Of a stretch of 64,000 bases of DNA, positions 1-9,720 are shown piece by piece. Every line of letters starts with the position of its first letter. Position 1 is the first letter of the stretch. The translations under genes were made by a program, and so were the position numbers. The stretch lies in contig CATNCF010000001.1 of NCBI GenBank assembly GCA_950097145.1, positions 124,001 to 188,000 of the forward strand, in the 5' to 3' direction. This stretch comes from an uncultured Lachnospiraceae bacterium (GTDB taxonomy: Bacteria; Bacillota; Clostridia; Lachnospirales; Lachnospiraceae). The notes under the pieces were generated by a model, which was given only the letters and a program-made list of their open reading frames with translations, ran no database searches and was not told the origin of the DNA.

Positions 1-1079
1 GGGCGGGCAAAACTTTTATCTTTTATCACCTGGGCTCTTTTGCTCATACCAAACCTGGCAGAAATCTCTTCCAGGATTTCATTCCTCCGGCTGCTGCCAT
101 TCAAAAGTTTCACCAAAACTTTTGTCCGGTCTTCTTCTGTATCTCCTTCCATTAAAAGATAGCGGATACGGGCTGCTGCACGTTTCGCAAACACCCGCTT
201 CTGGTCAATCAGTTTGTTGTATCTTCTCTCAATTCCATCAAATTCACGATTAATTTGAAACAACAGTTCCATTGCTTCCCTGCAGACACTGACCGCGCGT
301 TCATTGCACTGCCAGGCAGGAGATTCTTTCTCAAGTGTTGCACTCCGTTCCACAAGCTCCTGCTTCTTCTTTTCATTTTCATCCATGTTGTGGTCTATCA
401 ATTCTTTTACTTCTTCTTTGTATCGGTAAAAACTATCTGTGGTAGTCAAGATTGCATATTTCTGACTGTCACTGTTATTGATTTCATTTACCAGCACCTG
501 CTGGATGCCAAGAAATGTATTCTCTTTTGAAAGTTCATTAAAATATTCCCGGATGCCTTCCTGCAGTTCCGCCAGCATCTGCTGGAGGGATTTGGAGGTC
601 TGTAAAGCGCTTTTCAGTATCTCATTGTTTTTTTCTTCCTTAGAGTAATAAGTAAACAGATGACTGTAGAGAGCAAGCATACTTCCGCGTTCCATGCTGC
701 TGTCCTCAGCAAACAAACGCTTAAATACATCTACAAACATCTGACTGTAGTCTGGGAAAGACAGCACATATTGATTCAATGTTTCATCATAGTCCTTCCG
801 AAGCCAGCCCCAGTCTATCAGACGGCGCAGCATAACAGAAGGCATATCCGCCCTGGCCGGCAATTCCCCCTCGCCTTCCATCTGTTCCCGGCTCCAGTCC
901 ATAGAAAATACTGCCGCTTTTTCACGTATGATTTCCTGGCATTCCTCTTCTGTCAGCCCCAGCAGTGAGTAAGACTGGCTGGATTCCTCATACAATGCCA
1001 GTAAGATCTGTTGATAATATTCCAGATATCTGCTGGAAAATAATTTATAAAATTCTCTTGGCGTCCTGCTTTTTCTCAT
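1..1079 (-). CDS. Wadjet JetA-like protein (DUF5716 family), partial
   Basis: An open minus-strand frame runs from ATG at 1077-1079 to the left edge without a stop, giving at least 359 residues. It begins MRKSRTPREFYKLFSSRYLE and contains a winged-helix-like segment (MLRRLIDWGWLRKDYDE, about residues 94-110), followed by a long Lys/Glu-rich, probably coiled-coil stretch. From memory this matches JetA (DUF5716) of Wadjet systems, the kleisin-like partner of the JetC SMC ATPase that acts against plasmids and foreign DNA. The start has an AGGA box nine bases upstream (GATAGGATTTTATAATG). Other jet genes would lie downstream, beyond the left edge, and cannot be seen. It could instead be a condensin-related MksF/KITE-like protein. 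The family call is from recalled sequence character, not a search. Confidence 0.68.
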   Translation of the reverse strand, partial: MRKSRTPREFYKLFSSRYLEYYQQILLALYEESSQSYSLLGLTEEECQEIIREKAAVFSMDWSREQMEGEGELPARADMPSVMLRRLIDWGWLRKDYDETLNQYVLSFPDYSQMFVDVFKRLFAEDSSMERGSMLALYSHLFTYYSKEEKNNEILKSALQTSKSLQQMLAELQEGIREYFNELSKENTFLGIQQVLVNEINNSDSQKYAILTTTDSFYRYKEEVKELIDHNMDENEKKKQELVERSATLEKESPAWQCNERAVSVCREAMELLFQINREFDGIERRYNKLIDQKRVFAKRAAARIRYLLMEGDTEEDRTKVLVKLLNGSSRRNEILEEISARFGMSKRAQVIKDKSFAR

Positions 1080-1143
1080 TATAAAATCCTATCTCATTCA
1101 TTTCTCTGCCGAGCCGTTCGAATCGGCTGTTACCGCATTCGTT

Positions 1144-1449
1144 TTATTCCTCAAATTCCACCGTCACAAAAAATCCTTTGGGAGTCTCATGGATTTCTGC
1201 CACCCTTCCCTCTTTCGATTTCAGACGCTCCGAAAAAGAATAATTTGCAGACATGGCATACGCCTTACCCAGTGTATAATAATAAGAGGAAGGCAGTTTT
1301 CCTTCCGTTACCGGAAGAATATCGCCCTCCTTTAACAGCCCCGTCCGTTCCATCTTAAATTCCATCCTGCGCATATCAAACACTTCCTTTCCATTCTGTG
1401 CATATGACTCCAGCCGTTCTATATAGACAGTTTTAACTGCCGGAGTCAT
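1144..1449 (-). CDS. conserved hypothetical protein, 101 aa
   Basis: The start [14 protein letters not shown] is chosen because AGAAGG stands just upstream (GTAAGAAGGACTATATG) and because a longer frame would overlap the end of trkH. It follows the trkH stop by 10 bases, so it is co-transcribed with the potassium-uptake genes. The protein is soluble and mixed alpha/beta, with no signal peptide or membrane segment, and ends in a beta-rich [11 protein letters not shown] do not recognise a family. Its place at the end of the trkAH operon hints at a link to that system, but the sequence shows no mechanism. Confidence 0.7.
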   Translation of the reverse strand: MTPAVKTVYIERLESYAQNGKEVFDMRRMEFKMERTGLLKEGDILPVTEGKLPSSYYYTLGKAYAMSANYSFSERLKSKEGRVAEIHETPKGFFVTVEFEE

Positions 1450-1459
1450 ATAGTCCTTC

Positions 1460-2899
1460 TTACGACCGTTTCCAAGTAGAAGGCGTAAACAAAAGCAGCA
1501 GTGGGAACAATTCCAGACGCCCGGCAAGCATGTCGAACATCAGGACATATTTTGCAGGCTGGGAGAACACGGAAAAATTCATGGCGGGTCCCACCTGGCT
1601 CAACCCCGGACCTATATTATTCAATGTGGCCGCCACAGCTGTAAAATTTGTTGTAAAATCCAGGTTGTCCAGAGTGATAAGCAGCGCCGAAATTCCATAA
1701 ATCACAGCATAGGCTATAAAAAATACGGAAATAGATCGCAGAACATCCTTATTCACCACATGCTGTTCAAAATGGATCTGCCGTACCCGCTTAGGATGAA
1801 TCAGATAGGAAAGCTCATTTTTTACAAGCTTTAACATAATTACTACCCGGGATACCTTAATTCCGCCTCCGGTACTGCCCGCGCAGGCGCCCACAAGCAT
1901 CAGCATAACCAGAATAAATTTGGAAAACTCCGGCCAGAGGTCAAAATCTACAGTGGAATATCCCGTAGTGGTAATGATAGACGCCACCTGAAACGCCGCA
2001 TGGTGGAACGCTTCCAAAAGGGAGCGGAAGCCGCCCTGGATATTGATTGTAATCAGTAAAACAGCCGTAAGAATAATTCCCAGGTAACAGCGCATTTCCT
2101 CGTGCCGGAATGCCTGCATGGGTTTTCTCACCCAGAGTAGATAATACACATTAAAATTGATGCCGAACAAAATCATAAATATGGTAATCACTGCCTGAGA
2201 AGCAATAGAATAACTTCCAATGCTGCTGTTCAAAACTCCAAATCCTCCCGTACCCGCCGTGCCAAATGACAAGGTCATGGACTCAAAAAGAGACATTCCT
2301 GTAATAAGAAGCAGTATGATTTGAAGCACTGTCATGAAAATATACATTTCATATAAAATGCGCGCGGTGTGCTTTACTCTTGGAACCAGCTTTCCAACCG
2401 TCGGTCCCGGACTCTCAGCCCGCATCAGATACATATTATAACCTCCGGCAAGAGGAAGAATGGCAAGAATCAGCACAAGCACCCCCATCCCTCCAATCCA
2501 GTGGGTAAAGCTTCGCCAGAACAAATTGCAGTTCGACAGTGCTTCCACATCTGTCAGAATACTTGCCCCAGTAGTGGTAAGGCCGGAAATTGTCTCAAAC
2601 AATGCATCCGTATAGCTGGAAAATTCTCCTGATAAAAAAAGCGGCAGCGCCCCTGTGATACTTAGAACAATCCAGCTCAGGGAAACGGCCACAAATCCTT
2701 CCCTGGCATAAAACACTGTACTCTTTGGCTTCTTTAGCTTTCCTGCCGCCCCAAGGGCCAGGCAGCCAAAAAGCACTGCAAAATATGCAAATCCTTCCTT
2801 CTCTCCGTAAATAACTGCCACAAGACAGGGCAGCGCCAAAAACATAGCCTGAAACTCCAGAACACGGCAAAGAATGTATCTGATAATTGAATAATTCAT
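1460..2899 (-). CDS. trkH: TrkH family potassium uptake protein
   Basis: This is the membrane subunit of a Trk/Ktr potassium channel, 479 aa with about ten hydrophobic segments arranged as four M1-P-M2 repeats. The four selectivity-loop signatures are visible: [10 protein letters not shown] near residue 105, GTAGTGGFG near 215, IITTTGYST near 310 and LNNIGPGL near 430. Together they form the K+ pore at the cytoplasmic membrane. It lies 17 bases downstream of trkA, whose product gates it. Length is normal for the family. The distinction from KtrB rests on the paired double-RCK TrkA and is an inference. Confidence 0.95.
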   Translation of the reverse strand: MNYSIIRYILCRVLEFQAMFLALPCLVAVIYGEKEGFAYFAVLFGCLALGAAGKLKKPKSTVFYAREGFVAVSLSWIVLSITGALPLFLSGEFSSYTDALFETISGLTTTGASILTDVEALSNCNLFWRSFTHWIGGMGVLVLILAILPLAGGYNMYLMRAESPGPTVGKLVPRVKHTARILYEMYIFMTVLQIILLLITGMSLFESMTLSFGTAGTGGFGVLNSSIGSYSIASQAVITIFMILFGINFNVYYLLWVRKPMQAFRHEEMRCYLGIILTAVLLITINIQGGFRSLLEAFHHAAFQVASIITTTGYSTVDFDLWPEFSKFILVMLMLVGACAGSTGGGIKVSRVVIMLKLVKNELSYLIHPKRVRQIHFEQHVVNKDVLRSISVFFIAYAVIYGISALLITLDNLDFTTNFTAVAATLNNIGPGLSQVGPAMNFSVFSQPAKYVLMFDMLAGRLELFPLLLLFTPSTWKRS

Positions 2900-2916
2900 G
2901 GCTTTTTCTTCCTCTC

Positions 2917-4272
2917 TTACCGTAAAATATCCTTCAAATCATTAAATCCCTGATTGGTAGTTACAACCACCACCGTATCTCCCATCTGTATGGAATCCTG
3001 GCCTCCCGGAGTAATAACAATCCCCTTACGATTGATACAGGCAATCAGCAGATTATCTTTTAACCGCAGTTCCTTTAATGGAACGCCAATCAGTTCTGAT
3101 TGTTCATTCACCCGGAATTCCAATGCCTCCACCTTATTTTCAATAATCTGGTACAAGGTTTCCACATTACTGCCAATGGAATTCTGCATAGCACGGACAT
3201 ACTGCAGGATATATTCCGCAGTAATGTTTTTGGGATAAAGCACACTGCCCAAATCCAGGCTGTCTATAATTTTATCATAATCAATCCTATGTACTTTCGT
3301 GATAGTCTTCGCCTTGGAACTGCTCTTGGCATAAAGGCTCAGCATAATATTTTCCTCATCCATGCTGGTCCAGGAGACAAAAGAATGCACTTTGGGAAGC
3401 CCCTCCTCCTGGAGCAGATTCCGCTCCGTCCCATCCCCATGGATAATCATGGCCTGGGGCAGCAGCTCGCTGAGTTCATTGCACCGTTCCTTGCTCTGCT
3501 CTATAATTTTAATTCCAATGCCCATAGGCAGAAGCTGTTTCGCCAGATAATAAGTGGTTTCTCCTCCTCCTATAATCATGCAGGTTTTAATCCGGTTGGT
3601 GGTCATCCCAATCTTCTTAAAAAAATCATTTGCTTTTCTGGAAGAAGCCACCACAGAAATAACATCTTTCTCTTGAAGTTCAAAATTTCCATCTGGGATA
3701 AACACCTCCCCCCCCCGCTGCACGGTACAGATCAATACTTCACAGTGAAGTCCGCTGGATAAATAAGTCAGGGGGCGTCCATGAAGCACAGAGCCCTCGT
3801 TAATTTTGCATTTCAAAAGCTCCACACGCCCCTTGGCAAAGGTATCAACTTTGATTGCAGAAGGAAATTTCAGCAGACGGGCAATCTCACATGCCGCTGC
3901 ATATTCTGGATTAATTACCATGGATAATCCCAGTTCCTCTTTGATAAATGCAATCTCCTTATTATAAATTGGATTCCGCACTCTGGCTATGGTGCTGCAT
4001 CCTCCGGCTTTTTTTGCTATCAGGCAGGACAGCATATTCAGTTCATCTGACGCGGTCACTGCAATCATCAAGTCCGCTTCTCCAATCCCCGCCTCATTTT
4101 GAACAGAAAAACTGGCTCCATTTCCCACAATCCCCATCACATCAAACTGGTTTGCCACTGTCTCCACCCGGTGACTGTCAATATCAATGGCTGTAATATT
4201 ATGTCCTTCCTTACTTAACTGCTCGGTCAGGGTTGCTCCCACATTCCCGCAGCCCACAATTATTATCTGCAT
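2917..4272 (-). CDS. trkA: Trk system potassium transporter regulatory subunit TrkA
   Basis: A cytoplasmic NAD(H)/nucleotide-binding gating subunit for TrkH, 451 aa with a duplicated RCK layout. The first Rossmann motif is VGCGNVGATL at residues 6-15 with an acidic IDID after beta-2. A second Rossmann repeat starts with MIIGGGETTYYLA near residue 233, and each is followed by a TrkA-C domain (the second ends in GDTVVVVTT). This double layout is TrkA rather than the single-RCK KtrA. The gene starts 15 bases after degV and is followed at 17 bases by trkH, so the three are probably co-transcribed. Confidence 0.95.
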   Translation of the reverse strand: MQIIIVGCGNVGATLTEQLSKEGHNITAIDIDSHRVETVANQFDVMGIVGNGASFSVQNEAGIGEADLMIAVTASDELNMLSCLIAKKAGGCSTIARVRNPIYNKEIAFIKEELGLSMVINPEYAAACEIARLLKFPSAIKVDTFAKGRVELLKCKINEGSVLHGRPLTYLSSGLHCEVLICTVQRGGEVFIPDGNFELQEKDVISVVASSRKANDFFKKIGMTTNRIKTCMIIGGGETTYYLAKQLLPMGIGIKIIEQSKERCNELSELLPQAMIIHGDGTERNLLQEEGLPKVHSFVSWTSMDEENIMLSLYAKSSSKAKTITKVHRIDYDKIIDSLDLGSVLYPKNITAEYILQYVRAMQNSIGSNVETLYQIIENKVEALEFRVNEQSELIGVPLKELRLKDNLLIACINRKGIVITPGGQDSIQMGDTVVVVTTNQGFNDLKDILR

Positions 4273-4287
4273 GTCTTATTCCTCTTT

Positions 4288-5184
4288 TCATCCCTTATCG
4301 TATTTTCGAATCAGGCCCAGCCCAATAGGGTAAGGACCTGTATGAACCCCGATGGTTGCGCCAATCTGAAAAATATCAATGTTCTGGTACTTTGAATAAG
4401 TTTTTAAGGATGCAAGAAGCTCATCCCGAAAGGCCTCTGCCTCCTGATAATCATAGCCATACCCCACCACAATCTGATAATCATCCGGGGATTCTTTGAT
4501 TTTTGCAAAATGCTCACGGGTCTGCTCAATCAAACGCTTCATTGCTTTTTTCCGGCTTCTGGATATTCCAGTAGGGAAAATCTCTCCCTCGCGCAGCATA
4601 ATCAGCGGTTTAATTCCCAGCGTGGAAGCGGCAGTACCCATGACTTTGCCGATTCTTCCACCATGAATCAGATATTCATAATTACCTACCGTAAAAATAA
4701 TCCTCCCCGTGGATTTTATACGTTCAATTCCTTCAAGTGTCTCCTGAAAAGACAATCCAGCCTGCTGCATCCGCACAGTTTCCAGTACTAAAATTCCCTG
4801 CAGAACGGTATTAACCATGGTGTCCACCACTTCAATTTTCACGGTCGGAAAATCTTCAGCAAGAAGTTCTGCCGCCGTCTTTGCTGAATTATAAGAACCG
4901 CTGAATTTCGTAGTAATACATAGACAGAGAATATCTGTTCCTTCTCTGGCATAGGGCGTAAATGCTTCCACATAATCCTGTACGGACGGCAGAGAAGACT
5001 TTGGAAATTGATCTGGATGATCCACCATCTCCTGGTAAAAATCCCTGACACTAATCTCTTCCATTTCCTTCTTATAATTCTCTCCATCAAAGGTTACATA
5101 AAAAGGCACCACCTTTAATCCGGTTTTCTGCGGAATTTCCTGTCCCAGATCACAGGAACCGTCTGTAATAATCTGATATGCCAT
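4288..5184 (-). CDS. DegV family fatty-acid-binding protein
   Basis: 298 aa, full length for a DegV/FakB-type protein. The N-terminus IITDGSCDLG carries the usual T-D-S/G-x-D motif, and KSSLPSVQDYVEAF (about residues 62-75) is the second conserved segment with serines near the lipid carboxylate. HGGRIGKVMG near residue 165 and the C-terminal IGATIGVHTGPYPIGLG are also typical. FakB-type proteins present fatty acids to a FakA kinase for phosphorylation; no fakA is visible here, so whether it works with one is unknown. AAGGGGAAATGAT precedes the ATG. It lies between ybaK and trkA in a same-strand run. Confidence 0.9.
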   Translation of the reverse strand: MAYQIITDGSCDLGQEIPQKTGLKVVPFYVTFDGENYKKEMEEISVRDFYQEMVDHPDQFPKSSLPSVQDYVEAFTPYAREGTDILCLCITTKFSGSYNSAKTAAELLAEDFPTVKIEVVDTMVNTVLQGILVLETVRMQQAGLSFQETLEGIERIKSTGRIIFTVGNYEYLIHGGRIGKVMGTAASTLGIKPLIMLREGEIFPTGISRSRKKAMKRLIEQTREHFAKIKESPDDYQIVVGYGYDYQEAEAFRDELLASLKTYSKYQNIDIFQIGATIGVHTGPYPIGLGLIRKYDKG

Positions 5185-5236
5185 ATCATTTCCCCTTTCC
5201 CAATTACAAATTGGAAATTCTATTAAAATTTCTACA

Positions 5237-5713
5237 TTAAAATTCTCCGATTACTGCATCCGACAGACTGATAAGATCCTGCACTGCAAGACACAGAGTC
5301 GTTCCAATCCTTCCGCCGCTGATATAAATTTTATCATAGTCTAATGACTTCTTGTGTAAAAATACTGGGTACTGTTTCTTCATGCCCAGCGGACTGCAGC
5401 CGCCCCTGACATAACCTGTTACTTTCGTGATATCCTTCACCGGAATCATTTCTACAGACTTCTCCCCAGCAAGCTTTGCCGCTTCCTTTAACTGCACTTC
5501 CTGCTTCACTGGGAGCACAAACACATAATGCTGCCTGCTCTTTCCCTGAAGCACCAATGTTTTAAAAGACTGTTCCACTGGCGCCCCAGTCAATTCTGCA
5601 GTATGGATCCCATCCACAAACTCCTCACAGTCATATTGGATTACTTCATAACTTATCTTCTTTTTATCCAGAATCCGCATGGCGTTTGTCTTAATTTCCT
5701 TTTCTTTTGCCAT
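5237..5713 (-). CDS. ybaK: Cys-tRNA(Pro)/aminoacyl-tRNA deacylase, YbaK/EbsC family
   Basis: 158 aa, the usual single-domain size. The YbaK fold markers are visible: a lysine in SFKTLVLQGKS (about residue 50), GGCSPLGMKKQYPVF (105-120) and the glycine-rich ISGGRIGTTLCL (131-142). The family hydrolyses mis-acylated tRNA, typically Cys-tRNA(Pro), so it is a translation-quality factor. The ATG at 5711-5713 has a strong GAGGAGGAG site and begins 10 bases after the ABC-F gene, which fits translational coupling to another ribosome-associated protein. Confidence 0.92.
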   Translation of the reverse strand: MAKEKEIKTNAMRILDKKKISYEVIQYDCEEFVDGIHTAELTGAPVEQSFKTLVLQGKSRQHYVFVLPVKQEVQLKEAAKLAGEKSVEMIPVKDITKVTGYVRGGCSPLGMKKQYPVFLHKKSLDYDKIYISGGRIGTTLCLAVQDLISLSDAVIGEF

Positions 5714-5723
5714 GGCTCCTCCT

Positions 5724-7562
5724 CTACTGCCTGCCTTCCTTCTGTGCTGCTATTTTTTCCGCCAGGTCATTCAAATATACCCACCGGTCCATTTTCTCCT
5801 CAAGGAGGGCTTCTGCCTGCTCCTGTTCCTTTATAAGTTCTCCTAGTTTCACTGAATTGGTAGCATTTGCTGCCATATCCATATCCAGCCGCTCCAGTTT
5901 CTCTTCTAATTGATTTATCTCATCTTCTATAGTATCATATTCCTGCTGTTCTTTATAGGTAAATTTTATTTTCTTTTCTCCAAATCTCGGTTTCCCTTTA
6001 GCAGCCGCATTACCTGGCGCATCTGCAGTTTTTTTCCTGGATCTCTGAATATGTTCTGTTCCTGCCACTGCACGCTGCCTTTGTTCTCTCACCCTGATAT
6101 AGTCCAGATAACCTCCCTCATACTGCTGCAGGCGGCCATCCTGTTCAAAGGCAAACATCCTGTTCACCAGGCGTTCCAGAAAATAGCGGTCATGGGAAAC
6201 AATGATCACAATGCCGTCAAACTGATCCAGATAATCTTCTAAAATTGTCAATGTTTTAATATCCAAATCATTGGTTGGCTCATCTAATAGGAGTACATTA
6301 GGCGCTCCCATAAGCACCCGGAGAAGATACAGCCTTCTTCGCTCACCGCCGGACAACTTTCCAATGGGCGTCCACTGCATCGTGCCGTCAAATAGAAAAC
6401 GTTCCATCAACATAGACGCACTGATTTTACCGTCGCCTGTGTTAATGTACTCCGCCTCCTCACGGACATACGCAATGGCCTTCATGGATTCATCCATGTG
6501 GGAATTGTCCTGAGAAAAATACCCAATTTTAATGGTTTCACCCATCTCAACCGTCCCTGTGTCCGGTGCAGTCCGGCCTAAAATCATGTTCAGCAAGGTC
6601 GATTTTCCGCATCCGTTGGGTCCTACAATTCCAATTCGATCCCCTTTGAGAAAAATATAACTGAATGCACGAATCAAAACCTGATCCCCATAAGATTTAC
6701 AAATCCCTGAAAGTTCGATGGTTTTTCTCCCCATTCTGGAAGATACGGAAGATAATTCCATATGTTTGTCTTCTATGGGGCCTTCCTGTGCAAGCATATC
6801 TTCAATCCGCTGAATATGCGCTTTCTGTTTGGTGGACCGGGCCCTGGCTCCCCGCGCCAGCCAGGCCAGTTCTTTTTTCAATATGGTTTTCCGTTTCCGC
6901 TCGCTGGCCAGTTCTATATTCTGCTTCTGCATTTTCAGCGCTACATAATCGGCGTAGCTGCCAGGGTAACTGAATATCCCGCCGTGTTCTACTTCTACAA
7001 TCCGGTCCACAACCCGGTCCAGAAAATAACGGTCATGGGTTACCATCACAACTGTTCCTTTAAACCGTACCAGGTAATCTTCCAGCCACTGAGACATTTC
7101 GTTATCCAAATGGTTGGTTGGCTCGTCTAAAATCAGCAGCTCCACCGGCTGCAGCAGCGTATTCACCAGGGCGATCCGTTTTTTCTGCCCCCCTGACAAA
7201 TATTTGACAGAATCCTCCACTTCCCGAAATCCAAGCTCACAAAGCATGGATTTTGCCTGACTGGCAAGCACCATATCCTCTGCATCCAGCCCCTTCAAAG
7301 CGGCTTTTAAAACATTGTCTGCCTCTTCTAGTACAGGGGTCTGCTCCAGATAAGCAAGTTTCACATGGTTTCCCATAATTACTGTGCCCTGATCTGTTTC
7401 CTCTACTCCGGCAAGAATCTTTAACAAGGTGGATTTTCCCATGCCATTGATTCCGATGACTCCGACCTTTTCTCCTTCCTGGAGGCTGAACGCGGCATCC
7501 TCCAGCAAAATCCGCTCTGCTGTATAGGCTTTATGTAAATGTTCTGCCGTTAAAATATTCAT
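5724..7562 (-). CDS. ABC-F family ATPase, Uup-like
   Basis: About 612 aa with two ABC ATPase domains and no membrane segments. The first Walker A is GINGMGKST, followed by LSGGQKKR and LLILDEPTNHLD. The second has GPNGCGKST, LSGGERRR and LLLDEPTNDLD. A C-terminal Lys/Glu-rich coiled coil (about residues 530-610) is typical of Uup, which acts on ribosomes and is linked to precise excision of transposons. The start MNILTAEHLHKAY is preferred because AAGGAG lies seven bases upstream; a longer frame of 14 extra residues has no such site. It heads the run that continues into ybaK, degV and trkAH. Confidence 0.9.
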   Translation of the reverse strand: MNILTAEHLHKAYTAERILLEDAAFSLQEGEKVGVIGINGMGKSTLLKILAGVEETDQGTVIMGNHVKLAYLEQTPVLEEADNVLKAALKGLDAEDMVLASQAKSMLCELGFREVEDSVKYLSGGQKKRIALVNTLLQPVELLILDEPTNHLDNEMSQWLEDYLVRFKGTVVMVTHDRYFLDRVVDRIVEVEHGGIFSYPGSYADYVALKMQKQNIELASERKRKTILKKELAWLARGARARSTKQKAHIQRIEDMLAQEGPIEDKHMELSSVSSRMGRKTIELSGICKSYGDQVLIRAFSYIFLKGDRIGIVGPNGCGKSTLLNMILGRTAPDTGTVEMGETIKIGYFSQDNSHMDESMKAIAYVREEAEYINTGDGKISASMLMERFLFDGTMQWTPIGKLSGGERRRLYLLRVLMGAPNVLLLDEPTNDLDIKTLTILEDYLDQFDGIVIIVSHDRYFLERLVNRMFAFEQDGRLQQYEGGYLDYIRVREQRQRAVAGTEHIQRSRKKTADAPGNAAAKGKPRFGEKKIKFTYKEQQEYDTIEDEINQLEEKLERLDMDMAANATNSVKLGELIKEQEQAEALLEEKMDRWVYLNDLAEKIAAQKEGRQ

Positions 7563-7605
7563 CTCATTTCTCCTTGTATATCTGTAACTTTGTTTGAAAT
7601 TCAAA

Positions 7606-7640
7606 GAAAAAATGGAAGAAATGCTGAGCCCTCAGCACCT
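7606..7640 (-). terminator. hairpin after the AbiL-like pair
   Basis: On the minus strand the self-complementary TGCTGAGGGCTCAGCA at about 7622-7637 is followed by a T-rich stretch (TTTCTTCCATTTTTTC). It lies about 100 bases after the stop of the RloB-like gene and before the ABC-F gene, so it probably separates these units. The stem is short. Confidence 0.5.
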
Positions 7641-7740
7641 CCTCCATATTCCAATCATCTATTCATTTATATTCTAAAAAGCATCATAGCACGAAACATG
7701 TGTTGTGTCAAATGCCAGCATTTTCAAGTCTTCAGTCATT

Positions 7741-8424
7741 CTAGTCTGTCAGATATTTTTTAAACTCTTCCACCAATTTATATACGGTTGTCCCCGGATC
7801 ATACGCAGAAGGTTTCATCCGTTTTTCATCAAATCCTTCCATTCTTCGTTTTGCATTCTTTATGGCACAATTCACTCCATCATGAACATTTACCATGTTG
7901 TATATATTCTCATAATTTTTTTTATATCTTCCTTCCCCCAAATGATATAGTTTAAACATTTCATCCAGCTTTTTCTTCCAGTCATCTCTGTGAAGTGCAG
8001 AATCATTGTAATTAAAATGTAAGTAAATCCAATACTCAAATGACTGATTGCTCCAGGCAATCTTATACCCCTTTTCTGTCCCCTCTTCGATTGCCTGATC
8101 AAAATCACCAAAATCATCTTTATCAAATACAACCCAAATATTTAAATAATTAATCTTTGCTCTCTTAACAATTTGCTGGGTTATTTCAATTAATTTTCCT
8201 GTAGAACATCCTTCTCCATATATGTCAACAACAGGAACATCAACGATATCAATCCTTCCGCCGGCTTTTTCCTGAATTAATTTCTGTATCCCTTTAAAAT
8301 AAAGGGGCTCCGTCCGCTCTCCCTCTGTCACAATCAAAAATGAATCTGCCTTAGGTGATTGAAATTCATACTTTCTCTTTTTTCGCTCCTGCCGCCTCTT
8401 TTTAAACAAATTATCCTGCCCCAT
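7741..8424 (-). CDS. AbiLii-like RloB family protein (TOPRIM-like)
   Basis: 227 aa. An N-terminal basic segment (KKRRQERKKRK) precedes a TOPRIM-like core: FLIVTEGERTEPLYFKGI (about 28-45) supplies the acidic Glu, and WVVFDKDDFGDFDQA (about 95-110) supplies the DxD-type metal residues. SNQSFEYWIYLHF (about 125-137) is characteristic of RloB proteins. In AbiL, PARIS and OLD-type systems an ATPase is paired with such a putative TOPRIM nuclease. The ATG follows the ATPase stop with no gap (TAAATG), so the two are translationally coupled. Nuclease activity is a family-based inference. Confidence 0.82.
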   Translation of the reverse strand: MGQDNLFKKRRQERKKRKYEFQSPKADSFLIVTEGERTEPLYFKGIQKLIQEKAGGRIDIVDVPVVDIYGEGCSTGKLIEITQQIVKRAKINYLNIWVVFDKDDFGDFDQAIEEGTEKGYKIAWSNQSFEYWIYLHFNYNDSALHRDDWKKKLDEMFKLYHLGEGRYKKNYENIYNMVNVHDGVNCAIKNAKRRMEGFDEKRMKPSAYDPGTTVYKLVEEFKKYLTD

Positions 8425-9618
8425 TTACTCGCCCTCTTTCATTTTAAACTCCTTAAGAAATGGAATTCCCCCATACACTCCTGCCAGATAATCTTTTTCA
8501 AAAGAAGAATCTGACCTGACTTTATAGTCTGACAAAGCATTCAGTTCTGAATAGCCAAATTCATCTTTTTGTACAAACCAAATCTGATCTCTTCTAAAAA
8601 ATTTCTTATCCAGTAACGTTGTATCATGTGTTGTATAAATCAACTGTGCCCTTGAGTTTTCATAATAAAATAAATCTATAATGAATTTTAACAGCAATGG
8701 ATGTAGTTTCACATTTAACTCGTCTGCAAACATAGAACCATTTCCAATAATAGCTATTCTTGCATAAATATACAGTACGATACTTTTTATCGTTCCCTCT
8801 GACTCCGAATCCAAATCTAATTCATAACGTTCCCCATTTTTTCCTGTATGATATGTTAAAAATTGAATTTCTCTTTCACTGTCATCATAATTAATATCCT
8901 GAATCCCTGTATCAATAGCATTCAAAAACTCTATGAGCTTTTTTTTGTCATGATCAATAAGCTGTGGCAAAAACTTCCCCAGAATAAACGGATTTTCACA
9001 ATAATCCGTGGAAGCAACCAGTGTGCTCATTATCCCTGTATAAAGTTTCTTAAATATATCCGTCTTCATTTTTAATTTATTAAAAAAGGTCAGCGCTAAA
9101 GTCTCTATGGGAATCTGTTCCTGATATAATTCACATTCTTTTTTCACAGAAGGACCAAAGGAAATCATTTCTCTTGTCCTTTCAAAGATTTTTACCTTTC
9201 TGTTGGTATTCAGCTTTTTTTTATACATCCATTCCGACGCAATATATTCTTCATTATATTCAAATCCATAGCAATATTCAGACTCTCCTATAATTTCTAC
9301 TACCTGAAATTCAGAATTACCACTATTTTCTTCAAATAAAAACGGAAAATAATACGCTTTGATTGCGGGGCTTTTTCCTTCTTCAACATTATTTAAAGAT
9401 TCTGTAACAATTCTTTGGAAATAATGCATTGCCAAATTAAGATTTGACTTTCCGCTGGCATTTGCTCCATAAATGGCGGCAACCCGGATAAATCTTTCCT
9501 TTTTACCAATATCAATCAAATTACATTCATGTTCTTTATATGCATTAATTGCTGTCATATCCAGTGTTGTTTCTTCTTTAAAGGACAAAACGTTTTTTAG
9601 TGTAAACTGCACTAACAT
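8425..9618 (-). CDS. AbiLi-like AAA ATPase (ABC/SMC-like, RloA type)
   Basis: 397 aa. It opens with the standard beta strand MLVQFTLKNVLSFKEETTL, then Walker A IYGANASGKSN (about 49-59). The acidic FADELNVKLHPLLLKFII near residue 300 is the Walker B region, and LIYTTHDTTLLD (about 325-336) carries the switch histidine. This AAA_15/21 layout with a downstream RloB protein is that of the lactococcal AbiL abortive-infection pair. GGAGGTG precedes the ATG and a strong promoter lies upstream. The gene is AT-richer than the neighbouring trp genes, which fits acquisition by transfer. Confidence 0.82.
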   Translation of the reverse strand: MLVQFTLKNVLSFKEETTLDMTAINAYKEHECNLIDIGKKERFIRVAAIYGANASGKSNLNLAMHYFQRIVTESLNNVEEGKSPAIKAYYFPFLFEENSGNSEFQVVEIIGESEYCYGFEYNEEYIASEWMYKKKLNTNRKVKIFERTREMISFGPSVKKECELYQEQIPIETLALTFFNKLKMKTDIFKKLYTGIMSTLVASTDYCENPFILGKFLPQLIDHDKKKLIEFLNAIDTGIQDINYDDSEREIQFLTYHTGKNGERYELDLDSESEGTIKSIVLYIYARIAIIGNGSMFADELNVKLHPLLLKFIIDLFYYENSRAQLIYTTHDTTLLDKKFFRRDQIWFVQKDEFGYSELNALSDYKVRSDSSFEKDYLAGVYGGIPFLKEFKMKEGE

Positions 9619-9644
9619 TTCACAACACCTCCTTCATACAATAT

Positions 9645-9673
9645 AATATACTTTTTTAGCCATATTATGTCAA
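9645..9673 (-). promoter_or_regulatory. sigma-A promoter for the AbiL-like pair
   Basis: On the minus strand TTGACA (9668-9673) and TATATT (9645-9650) are separated by exactly 17 bases. Transcription would start about 20 bases before the GGAGGTG ribosome site of the ATPase gene. Confidence 0.8.
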
Positions 9674-9720
9674 TATTTTTGAGATTTTTTCACGTTTTAT
9701 TTTATATAATATTCAATATT

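Noticed and set aside
2595-2870. 91-codon minus frame inside trkH
   Set aside because: Lies in another phase of the clear trkH gene; a shadow frame.
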